Assembly (NCBI RefSeq): GCF_021044685.1
Contig: NZ_CP088014.1
Span: 310,001-374,000, forward strand
Source of the DNA: Bradyrhizobium daqingense
Lineage (GTDB): Bacteria > Pseudomonadota > Alphaproteobacteria > Rhizobiales > Xanthobacteraceae
Direction: 5' to 3'
DNA: 64,000 nucleotides
In this document: piece after piece, positions 61,637 to 64,000 of the stretch
Position numbering within the stretch: the first letter of the stretch is position 1
Layout: every line of letters begins with the position of its first letter
The notes under the pieces: model-generated
Told to the model about the DNA's origin: nothing
Databases searched by the model: none
The model's input: the letters and a program-made list of their open reading frames with translations, nothing else
Translations under genes and position numbers: made by a program

Positions 61637-62046
61637 CGTCGACCCGGGTCCGCGAGGTCAGCCACATGCTCAAGGCCATTCATGTCCAGGAGAGCCGCGC
61701 CGCGGCCGACGAGAAAGCCAGGACCGTCATCGCGGATCTGCGGGCCAGCCGTATGGCCAAAGCTGCTGATCTCGTCGAGCAGGCGGTTCACGAGACGCTC
61801 GCCTACTATGCCTTTCCGGACATCCATTGGCGGAAGATTCGAACGAACAATCCGCTCGAGCGCATCATGAAGGAGATCCGGCGACGAACCCGTGTCGTCG
61901 GCGCCTTCCCCGACGGTCAATCCTGTCTCAACTTAGCGGCGGCCCGGCTGCGGCACATTGCCGGAACGGCGTGGTCGACCAAATGCTACATGAACATGCG
62001 ACCGCTCTATCAGCCACAACTCTCTGAAACCGGAGCCGTCGCCTGA
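61637..62046 (+). pseudogene. IS256 transposase fragment, downstream half
   Basis: Continues the interrupted copy from STR: VREVSHMLKAIHVQESRAAA to the normal C-terminus QPQLSETGAVA. Almost identical to the intact transposase (Val for Ala in AIHVQ, Ala for Val in AGTAWST), so the two copies diverged recently. The left end repeat follows at about 62049-62072. Confidence 0.9.
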
Positions 62047-62082
62047 TCAAAAGTGCGAAAGATTCTGGACAGTACCGAGACT

Positions 62083-62190
62083 ATGGCGCTGCAGGATGCC
62101 GAGCGGGGGAACGACTTCGCTCTCATTGATCCGCACGGTGACCTTGTCGCTCGCGTTGCTTCGCGCATTACCACCTACAAGATCAGGTAG
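62083..62190 (+). pseudogene. Scrap of a conjugative-transfer ATPase
   Basis: 35 residues, MALQDAERGNDFALIDPHGD then LVARVASRITTYKIR. The IDPHGDL string is characteristic of VirD4/TraG/TraD-type and related type IV secretion ATPases. It begins directly after the IS256 end repeat, so the rest was lost by the insertion. Confidence 0.45.
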
Positions 62191-62234
62191 TAAGAAATGC
62201 TCCCAGTATGTGTTAAACAGTGAGGTATAGAGCG

Positions 62235-62366
62235 ATGGCAGCCGGAGAAAGGGAAATGTCGGGCGGTGGTTGTGCGCTCGGATACTTGATGCGGGAGAGC
62301 GGAATGCCCGAGGGCAACGAATGGCCCGAGTATGAGGCTGCGCGCGAGATGATGCTGATGCAATAA
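62235..62366 (+). CDS. Small hypothetical ORF
   Basis: 43 residues (MAAGEREMSGGGCALGYLMR, then ESGMPEGNEWPEYEAAREMM). GAGG and AGAG before the ATG are weak ribosome sites. No family recognised; may be chance. Confidence 0.25.
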   Translation: MAAGEREMSGGGCALGYLMRESGMPEGNEWPEYEAAREMMLMQ

Positions 62367-62432
62367 TAATGATCAATTTGGCCGTATAGTGCGCTGACGG
62401 ACCTAACTCTGCTCCTGTCCCCGCGCCTGCCG

Positions 62433-63250
62433 ATGAGTCGAAACGCACGGTTACAGCGCGAGGGCGCACCAAATCTGCTCCAAGGCAGCGACGCGGCTGC
62501 CCCTATATATACAAAGCTTGATAAGCGACGCGAAGTTGCTCGGGAGCCGGATAAAGCGATTAATCCCGATGCGAGCAGGAACGTGCGGAGAATCGATTAT
62601 GCGCGCCTTGTACACAGCCCTGCATTTCGTCGCCTTCAGGGCAAGACTCAGCCTTTGCCTTTTCCGGGTGAGTGAGATTTCTTTCGCAATCGGTTAACCC
62701 ACCCTCTTGAGGTCAGCAAGATTGCGAAAGGAATCGCAATCAGAATGAACAGCAAGTATTTCCAAGACGCAGAGCATCTACCTGAGAACGAGCGCGACGA
62801 CTACGAGATTTCCACCGACTTGGTTGAGTTCGCAGCGCTCGCGCATGATTTAGGACACGCTCCGTTTGGGCCGGGTCTCGATGAATGTATGATTTGAAAC
62901 GGTGGATTTGAAGGTAACGCCCAGACGCCGCGCATTCTCTCGCGTCTCGAAAAAGCGCACGGCCGACTGGCCTTCCATCGAGTTTCGCGATGCAAATGAT
63001 CCGCGCCGCGGTTTGAACCTCACATATCGTGCGCTCGCATCTGTACTGAAAGCACGACAAAGAAATTCTGAATCGACACGAAGGCGATAGTCTCGAAAGA
63101 AGTTATCATAGGAGTGAGGCGCAGTTGGTGGAGGAGATAAAATTTGCAATCACTGGGGAAGAAAGGCGTCTAGGAATTCAAGTCGAGTGTCACATCATGG
63201 ATGTGGCCGACGATCTTGCGTATTCCGCGCATGATTTCGAGGGACGCGAT
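62433..63250 (+). pseudogene. dgt: Decayed dGTPase (deoxyguanosinetriphosphate triphosphohydrolase)
   Basis: In different frames the sequence encodes successive parts of a dGTPase: DYARLVHSPAFRRLQGKTQP, then [37 protein letters not shown] with the HD motif, GGFEGNAQTPRILSRLEK, RGLNLTYRALASVLK and ECHIMDVADDLAYSAHDFEG. Frame changes and stops near 62672 and 62895, and loss of the C-terminus, make it non-functional. The chromosomal copy is presumably elsewhere. Confidence 0.88.
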
Positions 63251-63313
63251 GAAGGCTGGAGACGATCGGCGAAATTGAATAGCCGCTCTTGGTGGAGTTG
63301 CAGAGAGGAATCA

Positions 63314-63811
63314 ATGGCAAGTGGAACAAACGAGAGTCAGGCGACGCGAACCGACACCGAAAAGTCAGCAGCTGCTTATGCTTGGGATTATTTTCAGTAT
63401 CATGCAGGTCAGCGACAGGCGGTCTTCAGATTCTTCCTAACTCTAGTTGGTCTGGCAACACTTGCCTATGGCTATTCACTTCGAAATAGCGGTTTAAATT
63501 CCGGCGCTTCGCAGGAGACGCTTCGCCTTCTGATAGGCGCTCTTCTTATCATCATAAGCTTTCTGTTTTGGCGCCTCGATAAGCGCAGCCAATGCCTCAT
63601 CAAACATTCTGAGGCCGCACTGAAAAAGGTTGAGGTCCGCCTCGCATCCGCGCTGAACAACGATGAGACGATCAAGTTAATGCATAGGAGCGATGAAAAG
63701 GTTGGGGGTTTTTTTGCGTTGGTGGAGAGCTTTCGACAAATCTACGCCATCGTCTTTTCGTTGGTTGGGCTCGCTGGCGCGGTGCTAATATTCCTGCATT
63801 TTTTGCGATGA
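63314..63811 (+). CDS. Hypothetical three-helix membrane protein
   Basis: 165 residues from the ATG at 63314 (AGAGGAA upstream). Helices: FRFFLTLVGLATLAYGYSLR, LRLLIGALLIIISFLFW and QIYAIVFSLVGLAGAVLIFL, with a charged helical stretch between the second and third (SEAALKKVEVRLASALNNDE). The frame is open upstream but through the dGTPase debris. It could be a small defence-type membrane protein, but no family is recognised. Confidence 0.6.
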   Translation: MASGTNESQATRTDTEKSAAAYAWDYFQYHAGQRQAVFRFFLTLVGLATLAYGYSLRNSGLNSGASQETLRLLIGALLIIISFLFWRLDKRSQCLIKHSEAALKKVEVRLASALNNDETIKLMHRSDEKVGGFFALVESFRQIYAIVFSLVGLAGAVLIFLHFLR

Positions 63812-64000
63812 CCTGCGTGAGTTCGTTGGCATTTCGGCTATTTTGAGATCAAGAACGCACTACGAGCCGCAAGCTGAGGCCGTTCAGGCGGCGTGGTTCC
63901 ATGACACATCGCGCGTCGACTTCTCTGTTCGGCCAGCCGCAATGCGGTCATCAGCGCTTTACACCACACTCGCCAGCCCCTCAGGCTCACTCTGGCGAAT
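63812..64000. other. Window end without supported gene
   Basis: TTCAGGCGGCGTGGTTCC near 63883 resembles the 3' end of the decayed IS256 gene at 59494 (TGATCAGGCGGCGTGGCTTT), so another transposase end may start here; too short to prove. Confidence 0.35.

Overview
The window is a high-GC alphaproteobacterial chromosome segment. Gene content, codon use and dispersed palindromic repeats fit Bradyrhizobium or a close relative: a class I lysyl-tRNA synthetase, a PodJ-like Sel1 protein, a paired TauE/TIGR02186 locus, and 'CCTTCGAGACGC...' and 'GTCATGGCCGGGC...' repeats. The species cannot be fixed from the sequence alone.

Positions 1 to about 40 kb look like ordinary, densely packed chromosome. 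In order they hold: a 5'-truncated Sel1/PodJ-like membrane protein; a TauE-type exporter pair; a metallo-hydrolase, DMT exporter and LysR locus; a ligase-associated DNA-damage module split in two (helicase and PdeM on the minus strand, exonuclease and ATP-dependent ligase on the plus strand) around a LivK-type binding protein and a methyltransferase; RNase Z-like and MATE genes; pyrD with a DUF952 gene; an S24-like regulator that lacks both catalytic residues; lysK; an amino-acid binding protein; SCO; an FAD dehydrogenase and esterase; RidA; and a sugar operon transcribed leftwards (LacI regulator, xylB, xylA, FrcABC-like importer, aldo/keto reductase, amidohydrolase).

A tRNA-Gly(CCC) at 40.08-40.15 kb marks the change to accessory DNA. 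From there to the right end, base composition falls in the non-IS genes, coding density drops, and the DNA is crowded with insertion sequences and wreckage: an intact IS66 with a perfect 8-bp target duplication, an IS30 remnant, an IS3-type element that has truncated an IS21, two kinds of IS256, a deleted IS256 derivative, a decayed dGTPase gene and a conjugation-ATPase scrap. This looks like part of a genomic or symbiotic island.

Two candidate biosynthetic systems lie between the IS elements. (1) 50.5-55.3 kb, minus strand: a 76-residue peptide ending in CDSCTVCPCMICW is followed by two different radical SAM/SPASM enzymes, with a membrane-anchored alpha/beta hydrolase encoded just upstream. 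A perfect FNR/FixK-type box (TTGATGCAGATCAA) lies 66 bp before the peptide start, and a stem-loop separates peptide from enzymes. I read this as a ribosomally made, radical-SAM-modified Cys-rich peptide whose expression is probably switched on at low oxygen. (2) 56.3-59.4 kb, plus strand: a 52-residue charged protein, a 626-residue protein with two tandem haem-oxygenase-like diiron oxidase domains (metal motifs repeated at about 319-residue spacing), and an aldehyde-dehydrogenase-fold protein that overlaps it and may be frameshifted at its end. Neither product is known to me.
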